A DNA stretch of 64,000 bases from CAWFLT01 sp963816795 (GCA_963816795.1 CAWFLT010000021.1:62001-126000), one strand, 5' to 3'. Positions 8,695-17,862 are shown, numbered from the stretch's first letter. Notes: a model not told the origin generated them from the letters alone. Program-made: numbers and translations.

Positions 8695-9679
8695 TCACTT
8701 CTTCTTCAAGTTCTTCAAGCTCGCGCGGTGTGTGACCGTTTTGCCCGAATCGACCACGATCTCCTTGCGGTAGGTCTCGTGGCCGTCGGCCCGCAGCTCG
8801 AGCGTGTGGCGGCCGCCGTCGAGTTCAAGGTGATCGACTGAACCCGTCGAACTCGTCGACCGTACCGTAGAGCGCGCCGTCGACGTAGACCTTCGCTTCC
8901 TTGACGTTCGCCTTCAGGCGGATCGAACCGGTGGTCTTTCGCTCGCGCGGTTCGCTGTATTCGCCACCGCCACCGCCACCACCGCCGCCGTACATGAACG
9001 GGTCGTACGCGTAGTAACCCCAGGGGTCGTACCACATGCCGTAGCGGCCCCAGCCCCACATCGTGCCGCGGTAGCGCCACGGGTCGTAGTACACGTAGCC
9101 CAGGCCCCAGCCGAACGCCGAGCCGTACCACGGATAGTTGTAGCCCCACGGTCCATAGATCGGGAACGAGACGTAGCCGTCGTGCGCGTAGGTCGGGCGG
9201 CTGACGGCATTGCCAACCACTGCGCGGCCACCGCTATCGCGACCAGTGCGTGCCTCTGCGTAGCCGAGTGACGACGTCGACGCACTCTGGCGCGACTCGT
9301 TGCTCGAGCGTACGCTCGCGCTTCCGCTCGACGCCAGGCTGCTGCCCGCGACCACGCCACCAGGGGCGACTCGCGACGCGTTGGACGAGCTGCTGCTGGT
9401 CGTTCGTGAGCTGGACGGGACGCGACTGTAGGTGCGCGGCGCCGGGTCCCTGGGCGTGCTCGCACTCGGCGACGAACTGCTGCTGGAGCTGCTGGAACCG
9501 GAGCTCGAAGACTCGCCGCTCGAGGATCCGGAGGAACTGGAGCCCGAGGATCCGGAGGATCCCGACGAACCGGACGACGTGGATCCGCCACGTGGAACCG
9601 CCTGGCCGTTCGCAACCGCTGGTGCTGCGAGCGCGGCGGTCACCATCATTGACAACGCAAGGCGGGTCGACCTGACCAT
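8695..9679 (-). CDS. Ser-rich, Tyr/Gly-rich secreted protein with PEGA domain, one frameshift
   Basis: The N-terminus has a signal peptide (residues 1-27). About residues 33-75 are nearly pure Ser/Gly (SGSSGSSGSS pattern), and a second Ser/Ala/Arg-rich part extends to about 130. Next comes a Trp/Tyr/Gly-rich segment (about 155-230, SFPIYGPWGYNYPWYG) and a run of nine Gly. The C-terminal PEGA domain (GSIRLKANVKEAKVYVDGAL, then the segment ending KTVTHRASLKNLKKK) is a beta-sandwich common in surface proteins. The frame breaks near 8838; the C-terminal PEGA half (VDSGKTVTHRASLK) is in another frame. The overall make-up suggests a flexible surface or stalk protein. It shares a transcript with the membrane gene at 8256-8693. 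Confidence 0.75.
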
Positions 9680-9977
9680 GGCTCGCTCCTGTGATTGATC
9701 CGGGGGGCTTCGCCCCCGCGGACCCCCTACGCGCTCACTCGCGGGGCCCCTTGTGCCCCACTCCGTTCGCGCGTGCTCGCTACCGCTCGCCTAAACTGCG
9801 GCCGCCGGTTCTGCAACCTTTGTGGTGCAACTTTACTGCCAGTGGGTACGGCCCGGCAATCGGCAATATTCGCCTGACTCCTGGACCCGCGAGAGTTGAA
9901 ATGTCCTCAGTGCTTGCCCTCCTGAGCGGACGGCACTACGATGCGAATCCCGGCCTTTTTCACGCCGGGGACCCAGC
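9680..9977. other. Divergent intergenic region between PEGA gene and hslV
   Basis: This 298-base gap separates divergent starts. It contains a GGGGGC-TTC-GCCCCC hairpin (9703-9717) and a GC-rich stretch with further CCCC/GGGG runs to about 9765. It also holds TTGAAA near 9895, which lacks a convincing -10. No gene, RNA or repeat of another type was seen. Confidence 0.5.
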
Positions 9978-10511
9978 ATGACGCTGATCCACGCCACAAC
10001 CGTCCTTGCCGTCCGCCACCAGGATCACCTCGTCATGGCCAGCGACGGCCAGGTGACCCTCGGGCAAACCGTTGTCAAACATCAGGCCAAGAAGGTCCGG
10101 CGCCTGTACCACAACAAGGTCCTGGCGGGATTCGCCGGTTCCGCCGCCGATGGCTTTGCGTTGTTCAGCCGGTTCGAGGCGAAGCTCGAAGAGCATCGGG
10201 GCAACCTGGACCGGGCGGCGGTCGAGCTGGCCCGCGACTGGCGGACCGACCGGCTGCTGCGGCGGCTCGAGGCGATGCTGCTCGTCGCCGACACGCGCGT
10301 GATGTATCTGGTCTCCGGCACGGGGGACTTGATCGAGCCCGACGACGGCGTGATCGGCATCGGATCTGGCGGTCCGTTTGCGACCGCCGCCGCCCGTGCG
10401 CTCGTCAAACACAGTACGCTCGATGCGCGAGCCATCGTCGAGCAGTCGATGGCGATTGCCGCCGAGATCTGCATCTACACCAACAACCGCATCGTGCTGG
10501 AAGAGCTTTGA
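9978..10511 (+). CDS. hslV: HslV, ATP-dependent protease catalytic subunit
   Basis: This is the N-terminal-threonine peptidase of the HslUV (ClpYQ) protease, a homologue of the proteasome beta subunit, which degrades misfolded or regulatory proteins in the cytoplasm. The sequence starts MTLIHATTVLAVRHQ; processing after Ala6 would expose Thr7 as the nucleophile. Lys in the KHQAKKVRRL region and GFAGSAADGFALFSRFE, GSGGPFATAAARALVKH and IYTNNRIVLEEL at the end are family features. Length 177 residues is normal. It is followed after 3 bases by hslU, the ATPase partner. Confidence 0.97.
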   Translation: MTLIHATTVLAVRHQDHLVMASDGQVTLGQTVVKHQAKKVRRLYHNKVLAGFAGSAADGFALFSRFEAKLEEHRGNLDRAAVELARDWRTDRLLRRLEAMLLVADTRVMYLVSGTGDLIEPDDGVIGIGSGGPFATAAARALVKHSTLDARAIVEQSMAIAAEICIYTNNRIVLEEL

Positions 10512-10514
10512 CGC

Positions 10515-11903
10515 ATGGCCCCCATCTACCTTCCTGAAACGACGGCGAGCCTCGTGGCCTCGCTGACGCCGCGAGAGATCGTCGCCGAGCTCGACAAGTA
10601 CGTCGTCGGCCAGGCGGCGGCCAAGCGCGCCGTGGCGATCGCGTTGCGCAATCGCTACCGGCGGCAGCGGCTGGCGAGCGACATGGCCGAAGAGGTCGCG
10701 CCGAAGAACATCCTGATGATCGGGCCGACCGGCGTCGGCAAGACCGAGATCGCGCGCCGGCTGGCGCGCCTCGCGCAGTCGCCGTTCATCAAGGTCGAGG
10801 CGTCGAAGTTCACCGAGGTCGGCTACGTCGGCCGCGACGTCGAGTCGATGGTGCGCGACCTGGTCGAAATCGCCGTCAAGATGGTGCGCGAAGAGCGCGA
10901 GGTCGAAGTCCGCGAGGCCGCCCGCCGCGCGGCTGAAGAGCGCCTTCTCGATCTGCTGCTGCCGCCGGTGACCTCGCCGCTCGGCGACGCGTCCACCGAC
11001 GCGACGATGACGCGCGATCACGCGACCTCGACGCGCGAGCGGCTGCGCGAGCAGTTGCGCGCCGGCCGCCTCGACACCAAGACGGTCGAGATCGAAACGC
11101 GCGAGCGGTCGATGCCGTCGCTCGAGCTGATCGCCGGATCGTCGGTCGAGGAGATCGGGCTCAACCTCAAGGACATGATGCCCGGGTTCTTCCCGAGCAA
11201 GACGCGGCGGCGCAGCCTGCCGGTGGCCGAGGCGTTCGAGCACCTGACGCAGGAAGAGACGCAGAAGCTCATCGACATGGACGGCGTCGCCAAGGCCGCG
11301 ATTCATCGCGTCGAGCAGGCCGGCATCATCTTCGTCGACGAGATCGACAAGATCGCCGGACGCGAGGGGAGCCAGGGGCCCGACGTGAGCCGCGAGGGCG
11401 TGCAGCGAGACATCCTCCCGATCGTCGAGGGCACCACGGTCAACTCCAAGTACGGGATGGTGCGGACCGATCACATCCTGTTCGTCGCCGCCGGTGCGTT
11501 CCACGTGTCGAAGCCGTCGGACCTGATTCCCGAATTGCAGGGACGATTCCCGATTCGCGTCGAGCTCGAAGCGCTCGGCCGCGAGGAATTCGTCCGCATC
11601 CTGACCGAGCCCAAGAACGCGCTCATCAAGCAGTACATGGCACTGATGGCGACCGAGGGGGTCACGCTCGAATTCACCCCCGACGCGATCGACCGGATCG
11701 CGGAGCTGGCCACGCTCGTCAACGAGCGCACCGAGAACATCGGCGCCCGGCGGCTGCACACCGTGCTCGAGCGGCTCCTCGACGACGTCTCGTTTCACGC
11801 GCCCGAGCTCGGCGGCCGCTCGATCATGATCGACGCCAGCTATGTCGATCGCATGCTGGCCGACATCGTGCGAAGCGACGACCTGTCGCGGTACATCCTG
11901 TGA
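10515..11903 (+). CDS. hslU: HslU, ATPase subunit of the HslUV protease
   Basis: This is an AAA+ unfoldase that recognises and threads substrates into HslV. Walker A is GPTGVGKTE (about residues 70-78); the pore-adjacent GYVGRDVESMVRDL follows. The intermediate (I) domain spans about 100-250 and has EERLLDLLLPP and the charged linker. Walker B is IIFVDEIDKIA and the sensor region includes GAFHVSKPSDLIPELQGRFP. The C-terminus ends DDLSRYIL, the tail that inserts into HslV. Length 462 residues is typical. It is operonic with hslV; its stop overlaps the GTG start of the lipoprotein gene. Confidence 0.97.
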   Translation: MAPIYLPETTASLVASLTPREIVAELDKYVVGQAAAKRAVAIALRNRYRRQRLASDMAEEVAPKNILMIGPTGVGKTEIARRLARLAQSPFIKVEASKFTEVGYVGRDVESMVRDLVEIAVKMVREEREVEVREAARRAAEERLLDLLLPPVTSPLGDASTDATMTRDHATSTRERLREQLRAGRLDTKTVEIETRERSMPSLELIAGSSVEEIGLNLKDMMPGFFPSKTRRRSLPVAEAFEHLTQEETQKLIDMDGVAKAAIHRVEQAGIIFVDEIDKIAGREGSQGPDVSREGVQRDILPIVEGTTVNSKYGMVRTDHILFVAAGAFHVSKPSDLIPELQGRFPIRVELEALGREEFVRILTEPKNALIKQYMALMATEGVTLEFTPDAIDRIAELATLVNERTENIGARRLHTVLERLLDDVSFHAPELGGRSIMIDASYVDRMLADIVRSDDLSRYIL

Positions 11904-13006
11904 GGTGGTGCGATCCGAGGACAGCTGCAGCCGTCGTCCTGGTCGGCCTGTCCGGCGGCGTGTTGGCGTGCGGCCAGAAGGGACCGCCGCTGGCGCCGCT
12001 GCGCCTGGCGCCGGCCGCCGTCAGCGATCTGAGCGCCGAGCGCGGCGACACCACACTGACGCTGCGCCTGACCGTGCCGGCGACCAATCGTGACGGCTCG
12101 ACGCCGGCGGCGATCGATCGGGTCGAGGTCTACGCGCTCTCGACGCTCGAAGGCGCGCCGGCGCCGACGGCGTTGCAATTGGTGACGCCGGCCAACCTGA
12201 TCACGACCATCGCCGTGCGCCCGGCCGACGCGCCCGCGCCGGCCGCGGACGCGCCGCCTGACACCAGGCTCACACCCGGAGTGCCCGCGTCGTTCGTCGA
12301 GAACCGCCCCTCCGCCGTCTCGCCCGCCGCGACGAGGCACTACGCGGCCGTCGGGTACGTGGGACGCCGGCGCGGCGCCGAATCTGGCATCGTCTCGGTG
12401 CCGCTGCAGCGGGTTCCGCCGGCGCCTGGCGCGTTGGCCTTCGAGCACGACGAGAAGACGCTGAAGGTGACGTGGACAGCGCCAGCCGCGGCGCTCGCCT
12501 ACCGACTGTACGAGGTCACGCGCGGCACGCCGCCGAAGGCGACAGCTCTGAACGACGCGCTCATCACTACGCCGGAGTTCACGCTTCCGGTCGAGCTCGG
12601 ACAAGAGAAGTGTTTTGCCTTGCGGACGATCGAGGCCGCCGGGCGGGTGACGCTCGAAGGGCCAGTGGGGGAGCCGCAATGCGTCACGCCGGCCGACAAG
12701 TACCCGCCGGTGGCACCGACAAGGCTGGTCGCACAGCCGGTCGAAGGCGGCGTCGATCTCGTCTGGTCAGTCTCGGAGTCACCCGACGTGGCCGGCTACC
12801 GCGTCCTGCGCGGTGAGGGTCAGAACGCGATCTTGCAGCTACTGGCGCGGGAGTTGGTCGCGACGCCGGAGTTCCGCGACACGACCGCCAGGTCCGGCGT
12901 GACCTATATCTATTCAGTCATTGCCGTGGACAAATCAGGCAACGAGAGCGAGCAGTCGAATAGACAGGAAGTAACTGCTCGCTTGTATCGTCTGGCTCGC
13001 AGGTAA
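11900..13006 (+). CDS. Lipoprotein with fibronectin type III-like domains
   Basis: A 368-residue exported protein from GTG 11900, overlapping the hslU stop. The lipobox GGVLAC puts a lipid-anchored Cys at residue 24, followed by GQKGPPLAPLRLAP, a motif resembling the CGxKGPL N-terminus of LptM/YifL-type lipoproteins. Two or three fibronectin-type III-like repeats follow; each starts with a Pro-rich hinge (VPPAPGALAFE, KYPPVAPTRLV) and contains an LxVTW or VDLVW strand and a Tyr strand (AYRLYEV, AGYRVLRG). The end IYSVIAVDKSGNESEQSN is a classic FN3 strand. A role in outer-membrane or extracellular binding is an inference. It closes the hslVU operon. Confidence 0.75.
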   Translation: MRWCDPRTAAAVVLVGLSGGVLACGQKGPPLAPLRLAPAAVSDLSAERGDTTLTLRLTVPATNRDGSTPAAIDRVEVYALSTLEGAPAPTALQLVTPANLITTIAVRPADAPAPAADAPPDTRLTPGVPASFVENRPSAVSPAATRHYAAVGYVGRRRGAESGIVSVPLQRVPPAPGALAFEHDEKTLKVTWTAPAAALAYRLYEVTRGTPPKATALNDALITTPEFTLPVELGQEKCFALRTIEAAGRVTLEGPVGEPQCVTPADKYPPVAPTRLVAQPVEGGVDLVWSVSESPDVAGYRVLRGEGQNAILQLLARELVATPEFRDTTARSGVTYIYSVIAVDKSGNESEQSNRQEVTARLYRLARR

Positions 13007-13133
13007 CGAGGACACGGAGAAGAGCTAGAGGGCACGGAGAAGAACAATGCGGATACCCCGCGCCGCTCTAAGGCGCGGGCCCGAGGCGCGGGGGTGGGGC
13101 CCCGCGCCAGTAAGTCCAGAGGCACGGAGAAGA
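13007..13133. repeat. CACGGAGAAGA repeats and GC-rich hairpins
   Basis: Three near-copies of CACGGAGAAGA lie at about 13012, 13031 and 13123. Between the second and third is a GC-rich block with two hairpins: CCCGCGCC/GGCGCGGG around 13056-13080, and GGCGCGGGG (13085-13093) with loop GTGGGG and CCCCGCGCC (13100-13108). The second hairpin shares its loop with the element at 38914-38939. The last copy runs to the start of the downstream gene. Confidence 0.75.
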
Positions 13134-13137
13134 GCGA

Positions 13138-13902
13138 ATGCTGCGTCTGTACAGGATCGATGATGAAGGCCAGGCCCGTTACGTCGCCGAGCGCGAGGGC
13201 AAGTGGCGGCTGGTGAGCGGCGACATCTTCGGCGATTTCAAGGAAGGCGCCGAGATCTCGTCCGAAGGCACGAAGCTGCTGGCGCCGGTCGAACCGTCGA
13301 AGATCGTCTGCGTCGGTCTCAACTACAAGGATCACGCCGCCGAGCAGCACAAGCCGCTGCCGGCCGAGCCGCTGCTGTTCATCAAGCCCTCCACGGCGGT
13401 CATCGGTCCGGGCGCCCCCATAGAAGTGCCGCTCTGGGCGGGGCGCGTCGACCATGAGGCTGAGTTGGGCGTCGTCATCAAAAAGCGCACGTTCAAAGTG
13501 CGGGCGAATCGCGCCTACGAGCACATTCTTGGAATGACCTCCGTGAACGACGTCACCGCGCGCGATCTGCAGAAAAAGGACGGGCAGTACACCCGCCCGA
13601 AGGGCTTTGACACCTTCGCGCCGATCGGCCCCGGCATCGCCGTCGGCCTGGAAGGCAAGGACCTCCAGGTGCGTGGCTACGTCAACGGCGACCTCCGGCA
13701 GGACTCACGCACGCGCGAGCTCATCTTTACGATCCCCGAGCTGGTCGAGTTCATCTCGTCGATCATGACGCTGCTGCCCGGCGATATCATCTCTACAGGC
13801 ACGCCGTCCGGCATTGGCCCGATCAAGCCCGGCGACCAGGTGACGATCCATGTCGAGGGGGTCGGCGCCCTGACCAATCCGGTCGTGGCCAGGCAGGACT
13901 GA
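13138..13902 (+). CDS. Fumarylacetoacetate hydrolase (FAH)-family enzyme
   Basis: This 254-residue enzyme belongs to the FAH superfamily, which covers hydrolases, decarboxylases and isomerases of beta-dicarbonyl compounds acting with a divalent metal. The sequence shows KIVCVGLNYKDHAAEQHK (family N-terminus), EPLLFIKPSTAVIGPG, the metal-binding acidic residues in DHEAELGVVI, SVNDVTARDLQ and the active-site-lid motif LPGDIISTGTPSGIGP. The start is ATG 13138, preceded by the repeat region. It is followed by an 8-base tandem array and the aldolase gene; a shared pathway is not evident. The substrate is not predictable. Confidence 0.92.
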   Translation: MLRLYRIDDEGQARYVAEREGKWRLVSGDIFGDFKEGAEISSEGTKLLAPVEPSKIVCVGLNYKDHAAEQHKPLPAEPLLFIKPSTAVIGPGAPIEVPLWAGRVDHEAELGVVIKKRTFKVRANRAYEHILGMTSVNDVTARDLQKKDGQYTRPKGFDTFAPIGPGIAVGLEGKDLQVRGYVNGDLRQDSRTRELIFTIPELVEFISSIMTLLPGDIISTGTPSGIGPIKPGDQVTIHVEGVGALTNPVVARQD

Positions 13903-13907
13903 CGTAC

Positions 13908-13963
13908 GGCAATGGGGCAACGAGGCAATGGGGCAATGGGGCAATGCGGCAGTGAGGCAATGA
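13908..13963. repeat. Seven tandem octamers, GGCAATGG type
   Basis: Seven consecutive 8-base units (GGCAATGG, GGCAACGA, GGCAATGG, GGCAATGG, GGCAATGC, GGCAGTGA, GGCAATGA) run from 13908 to 13963, ending one base before the aldolase ATG. They fill the whole gap after the FAH stop, and the only purine-rich site near the start (GAGG) is within the array. They share the GGCAA core with arrays at 4.0 and 27.0 kb. Confidence 0.9.
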
Positions 13964-13964
13964 C

Positions 13965-14618
13965 ATGAAGCTGTTCATCGACACCGGCAACATCAAAGAC
14001 ATCCAGGGGCTCGTGCCGCTTGGCATCATCGACGGGGTGACGACGAACCCGTCGCTGATGGCGAAGGAGGGCGGCGATCCGCGGGCGATTACGAAAGAAA
14101 TCTGCCGGCTCGTGCAGGGGCCGGTCAGCGCGGAGGTCGTCGCGACCGACGTCGCCGGCATGATCCGCGAAGGCCGCGATCTCGCCGGCATCGACGAGCA
14201 CATCGTCGTCAAGGTGCCGTTCACACGGGCGGGGGTCGAAGCGTGCAAGGTCCTCGCCGGCGAGGGGTTGCGCGTCAACGTCACGCTGGTCTTCTCGGCG
14301 ACGCAGGCGCTCTTCGCCGCCAAGGTCGGCGCCTCGTACGTCAGCCCGTTCGTCGGCCGCCTCGACGACATCGCGTCGGACGGGATGGGGCTGATCCGGC
14401 AGATCGTCGATGTCTACCGCAACTACAAGTTCTCGACCGAGGTCCTCGTCGCGAGCGTCCGCAGTCCGATGCACATCGTCGAAGCCGCGCGCATGGGTGC
14501 CGATGTCTGCACCTGCCCGGCGTCGGTGATCGACGCCTGCTTCAATCACCCGCTGACCGACATCGGCCTGGCGAAGTTCCTGAAGGACTGGGACAAGGCG
14601 CAGGGAGCCAAGGTTTAG
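13965..14618 (+). CDS. fsa: Transaldolase / fructose-6-phosphate aldolase-family enzyme
   Basis: This is a 217-residue (beta/alpha)8 aldolase of the FSA/TalC group, which cleaves or forms C-C bonds through a Schiff base in sugar-phosphate metabolism. MKLFIDTGNIKDIQ and GVTTNPSLMAKEG are the N-terminal hallmarks (Asp and Thr/Asn active-site residues). The Schiff-base lysine is in HIVVKVPFT. VNVTLVFSATQALFAAKVGA, ASYVSPFVGRLDDI and VLVASVRSPMHIVEAA follow. Its length is normal for type 3 transaldolases. The start ATG abuts the octamer array; its stop TAG abuts the palindrome at 14619-14668. The family is certain, but FSA versus transaldolase activity is not resolvable here. Confidence 0.93.
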   Translation: MKLFIDTGNIKDIQGLVPLGIIDGVTTNPSLMAKEGGDPRAITKEICRLVQGPVSAEVVATDVAGMIREGRDLAGIDEHIVVKVPFTRAGVEACKVLAGEGLRVNVTLVFSATQALFAAKVGASYVSPFVGRLDDIASDGMGLIRQIVDVYRNYKFSTEVLVASVRSPMHIVEAARMGADVCTCPASVIDACFNHPLTDIGLAKFLKDWDKAQGAKV

Positions 14619-14668
14619 GACATCGGGTGTCTCTTTTCCCCGCTTCTTGTAAAAAGACACCCGATGTC
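14619..14668. repeat. Covarying palindrome, copy 1 (overlaps the carboxylase start codon)
   Basis: The 13-base arm GACATCGGGTGTC (14619-14631) is repeated in inverse as GACACCCGATGTC (14656-14668), with T-rich and A-rich inner flanks around a 24-base centre. The left arm starts right after the aldolase stop; the right arm contains the ATG (14664-14666) of the acyl-CoA carboxylase gene. The arm is itself a small GACA/TGTC hairpin. A second copy at 36093-36145 has C and G in the equivalent paired positions. Confidence 0.88.
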
Positions 14669-16208
14669 TTTACCTGTTGACCGGCTCGCGGAGCTCGAGC
14701 GGCTGGCGGAGCTCGGCGGCGGTGAGGCGCGGCTCAAGAAGCAGCACGACGCCGGCAAGCTGACGGCGCGCGAGCGCGTCGATCTCCTGTTCGACGCTGG
14801 CACCTTTGAGGAGCTCGATAAGCTCGTCACGCATCGTGGGACCGACTTCGGTCTGGCCGACGAGGTCGTGCCCGGCGACGGGGTCGTCTCCGGCCACGGC
14901 CGGGTCGATGGCCGGCCGGTCTACGCGTTTGCGCAAGACTTCACGGTGTTCGGCGGCTCTCTCTCGGAGACCAACGCGGCCAAGATCGTCAAAGTGATGG
15001 ATCTGGCGGTGCGCATGGGCGCGCCGATCGTCGGCCTGAACGACTCGGGCGGCGCGCGGATTCAGGAGGGCGTCCTGTCGCTCGGCGGCTACGCGGACAT
15101 CTTTCTGCGCAATACGCTCGCCTCCGGCGTCGTGCCGCAGATTTCCGCCATCATGGGGCCCTGCGCCGGCGGGGCGGTGTATTCACCGGCGATTACCGAC
15201 TTCAACGTGATGGTCGAGGGCACGAGCTACATGTTCGTGACCGGGCCGGACGTGATCAAGACCGTCACGCACGAAGAAGTGACCAAGGAAGAGCTCGGCG
15301 GCGCGATGGCGCACAACGCCAAGAGCGGTGTCGCGCACTTCGCGGTTGCCGACGACCGCGAGTGCCTCCTCCTGATTCGCGAGCTGCTCGGCTACCTGCC
15401 CTCGAACAACCTCGACGATCCACCGCGCCGCGCCACCAGCGATCCGTTCGACCGCGAAGATCCGGCGCTCGACACGCTCGTGCCCGCGCAGCCGAATCAG
15501 CCCTACGACATGCACGACCTCATCCAGACCGTGGTGGACGACGGCGCGTTCCTGGAAGTGCATCGCCATTTCGCGCAGAACATCGTCGTCGGCTTCGCGC
15601 GGCTGGGCGGCCGGCCGATCGGCGTCGTGGCCAATCAGCCGGCAGTGCTGGCGGGGTGCCTCGACATCGACGCCTCGGTGAAGGCGGCGCGATTCGTCCG
15701 CTTCTGTGACGCGTTCAACATCCCGCTCATCACCTTCGAGGACGTGCCCGGCTTCCTGCCCGGCGTGCGCCAGGAACACGGCGGCATCATCCGGGCTGGC
15801 GCCAAGCTGCTCTACGCGTTTGCCGAAGCCACGGTGCCGAAGATCACGGTGATCACGCGCAAGGCCTACGGCGGCGCCTACTGCGTGATGGCGAGCAAGC
15901 ATATCCGGACCGACTTCAACTACGCCTATCCGACGGCCGAGATCGCGGTGATGGGACCAGAGGGCGCGGTCAACATCCTCTATCGTACCGAGCTGGCGAA
16001 GTCCGCCGATCCGGTGGCGGCACGCGCGAAGTTTGTCGCCGAGCTGCGAGAGAAGCTCGCCAACCCCTACATCGCGGCGTCGCGGGGATTCGTCGACGAA
16101 ATCATCCGGCCGCGGGCGACCCGCGCCAAGCTGATCGCGGCGCTCGCGAGCTGCGACAACAAGCGCGACAAGAACCCACCCAAGAAGCACGGGAATATCC
16201 CGCTGTGA
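14664..16208 (+). CDS. pccB: Acyl-CoA carboxylase, carboxyltransferase (beta) subunit
   Basis: This subunit transfers CO2 from carboxybiotin to an acyl-CoA (propionyl-CoA or a related substrate). The 514-residue frame is intact. Features: GGEARLKKQHDAGKLTARER at the N-terminus, KIVKVMDLAVRMGAPIVGLN, SGGARIQEGVLSLGGYADIF and PQISAIMGPCAGGAVYSP (first oxyanion loop), then VPGFLPGVRQEHGGIIRAGA and YGGAYCVMASKHIRTD (second half). The C-terminus NKRDKNPPKKHGNIPL is the PccB-type tail. The start ATG lies inside a palindrome arm, with no strong Shine-Dalgarno. Next comes the biotin-carboxylase gene. The biotin carrier is 1.5 kb further, beyond two toxin-antitoxin modules. The exact acyl chain is not determined. 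Confidence 0.94.
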   Translation: MSLPVDRLAELERLAELGGGEARLKKQHDAGKLTARERVDLLFDAGTFEELDKLVTHRGTDFGLADEVVPGDGVVSGHGRVDGRPVYAFAQDFTVFGGSLSETNAAKIVKVMDLAVRMGAPIVGLNDSGGARIQEGVLSLGGYADIFLRNTLASGVVPQISAIMGPCAGGAVYSPAITDFNVMVEGTSYMFVTGPDVIKTVTHEEVTKEELGGAMAHNAKSGVAHFAVADDRECLLLIRELLGYLPSNNLDDPPRRATSDPFDREDPALDTLVPAQPNQPYDMHDLIQTVVDDGAFLEVHRHFAQNIVVGFARLGGRPIGVVANQPAVLAGCLDIDASVKAARFVRFCDAFNIPLITFEDVPGFLPGVRQEHGGIIRAGAKLLYAFAEATVPKITVITRKAYGGAYCVMASKHIRTDFNYAYPTAEIAVMGPEGAVNILYRTELAKSADPVAARAKFVAELREKLANPYIAASRGFVDEIIRPRATRAKLIAALASCDNKRDKNPPKKHGNIPL

Positions 16209-16245
16209 AGTGCTTGTCATGTCGTAGAACAGTGACGAGCATCCA

Positions 16246-17781
16246 GTGACGCCAAAGGTACTGATCGCCAACCGCGGCGAGATTGCCGTGCGGGTGATCC
16301 GCGCGTGCCGGGAGCTTGGCCTCGGCACGGTCGCGGTGTACTCCGATTGCGACCGTGCGGCGCTGCACATACGGCTGGCGGACGAAGCGCATCACATCGG
16401 TGCGAGCCCGGCGTCGGAGAGTTATCTCAACATCGATCGCGTCGTCGACGCCGCCAGGAGATCGGGCGCATCGCTGATCCATCCCGGCTACGGATTCCTG
16501 GCTGAGAACGAAGACTTCGCGCAGGCCTGCGTCGATGCCGGGCTGACGTTTGTCGGACCCACTCCAGAAGCGATGGCGCTGATGGGCAGCAAGACCGCGG
16601 CGAGAGAGGCCGCGATTCGCGCTGGCGTCCGCGTGGTGCCCGGCACCGAGGCGCCATTCGACGAAGACGCGCCGGATGCGGCCATCGTGGCCGAAGCGGA
16701 TCGGATCGGATTCCCGCTCGTCGTCAAGGCGGTGTCTGGGGGTGGCGGCAAGGGCATGCGAACGGTCAGCGATCGCGCCGATCTCGTCAATGCCGTCCGC
16801 ACGGCACGGTCGGAGGCGAAGTCGGCCTTCGGCGACGCGGCCGTCTATCTCGAGCGCCGCATCGTCGGCCCGCGCCATATCGAAATCCAGTTGATGGGCG
16901 ACACGCACGGCACCGTCGTGCCGTTCGTCGAACGAGAGTGTTCGATTCAGCGGCGCCACCAAAAGGTCGTGGAGGAGTCGCCGTCGCTCGCGCTCGACGT
17001 CAAGACGCGCCATGCGATGGCTGAGTGCGCCGCGAAGGTGGCACGGTCGGTCGGCTACACCAACGCGGGCACGATCGAGTTCCTTCTCGACCGCGAAGGC
17101 ACGTTCTACTTCCTCGAGATGAACACACGCCTGCAGGTCGAGCATCCGGTCACCGAGATGGTGACGGGCGTCGATCTGGTGCACTGGCAGATCAAGATCG
17201 CGCTGGGCGAGCGGTTGACGATCTCGCCCGAACAGGCGCTGACACCGCGCGGCCACGCGATCGAGTGCCGCGTCTACGCGGAGAATCCCGACCTCGGCTT
17301 CATGCCCTCGCCCGGCATCGTCCGAGCGCTTTCGGTACCCGGTGGACCTGGCATCCGCGACGACCGCGGCGTCGAACCGGGCTTCGAGATCCCCGTCTTC
17401 TACGATTCCATGATTGCCAAGCTCATCGTCACCGGCGACACGCGGCCCGACGCCATCGCGCGGCTGTCGCGGGTGCTGGCTGAGTACCGCGTCGCTGGGG
17501 TGACGACAACGGTACCCTTCTTTCAGTGGCTGGTCGGCCAGCCCGAGTTTCTCGCCGGCGAGTTCGACACGACGTATCTCGATCGCATTCTCGCCGAACG
17601 CAACGGCCGGCCGTTTGTCGAACCGACGGAGACAGACGAGCGCGACGCCGCGGTGGCGGCGGGGCTCGCCAGTTGGCTGCGCGCGCATCGGGCGGCGGCC
17701 GGGAATGGCGTCGCGGACACCGGCGGCGCCTGGCGGCGCGCGGCGCGGATGGAAAGCCTCAGGGGCGGCGGCAGATTGTAA
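16246..17781 (+). CDS. accC: Acyl-CoA carboxylase, biotin carboxylase subunit
   Basis: This is an ATP-grasp enzyme that carboxylates the biotin of the carrier protein. It starts GTG 16246 (MTPKVLIANRGEIAVRVIRA). Domains: N-terminal Rossmann-like (1-115, IHPGYGFLAENEDFA), ATP-grasp (115-320, VKAVSGGGGKGMR glycine loop, EIQLMGDTHGTVV and ERECSIQRRHQKVVEESPS), C-terminal (FYFLEMNTRLQVEHPVTEMV, RGHAIECRVYAENP). The core of about 450 residues is followed by an extension (FVEPTETDERDAAVAAGLAS) running to residue 511; no biotin-lysine motif is fused. It follows pccB by 37 bases and ends at 17781, 90 bases before the first toxin-antitoxin module. The missing carrier is the separate gene at 19275. Confidence 0.95.
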   Translation: MTPKVLIANRGEIAVRVIRACRELGLGTVAVYSDCDRAALHIRLADEAHHIGASPASESYLNIDRVVDAARRSGASLIHPGYGFLAENEDFAQACVDAGLTFVGPTPEAMALMGSKTAAREAAIRAGVRVVPGTEAPFDEDAPDAAIVAEADRIGFPLVVKAVSGGGGKGMRTVSDRADLVNAVRTARSEAKSAFGDAAVYLERRIVGPRHIEIQLMGDTHGTVVPFVERECSIQRRHQKVVEESPSLALDVKTRHAMAECAAKVARSVGYTNAGTIEFLLDREGTFYFLEMNTRLQVEHPVTEMVTGVDLVHWQIKIALGERLTISPEQALTPRGHAIECRVYAENPDLGFMPSPGIVRALSVPGGPGIRDDRGVEPGFEIPVFYDSMIAKLIVTGDTRPDAIARLSRVLAEYRVAGVTTTVPFFQWLVGQPEFLAGEFDTTYLDRILAERNGRPFVEPTETDERDAAVAAGLASWLRAHRAAAGNGVADTGGAWRRAARMESLRGGGRL

Positions 17782-17826
17782 GAGCTCGACGCGCGGACGG
17801 TCAGGCGACTGCTGAGCGCGCGCATT

Positions 17827-17862
17827 CCTTACCAGTAAGTAAGTGATAGACTTCAGGTAAGG
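17827..17862 (+). promoter_or_regulatory. Inverted repeats upstream of the AbrB-PIN module
   Basis: CCTTACC (17827-17833) is inverted as GGTAAGG (17856-17862), and the nested CTTAC-CA-GTAAG (17828-17839) is a tighter palindrome. AbrB-type antitoxins repress their own promoters, so this is the likely operator. GGAG at 17861-17864 is the ribosome site for the antitoxin. Confidence 0.6.

Noticed and set aside
9890..9930. Heat-shock (sigma-32) promoter before hslV
   Set aside because: TTGAAA is present near 9895, but no CCCCAT-type -10 lies at the right spacing.
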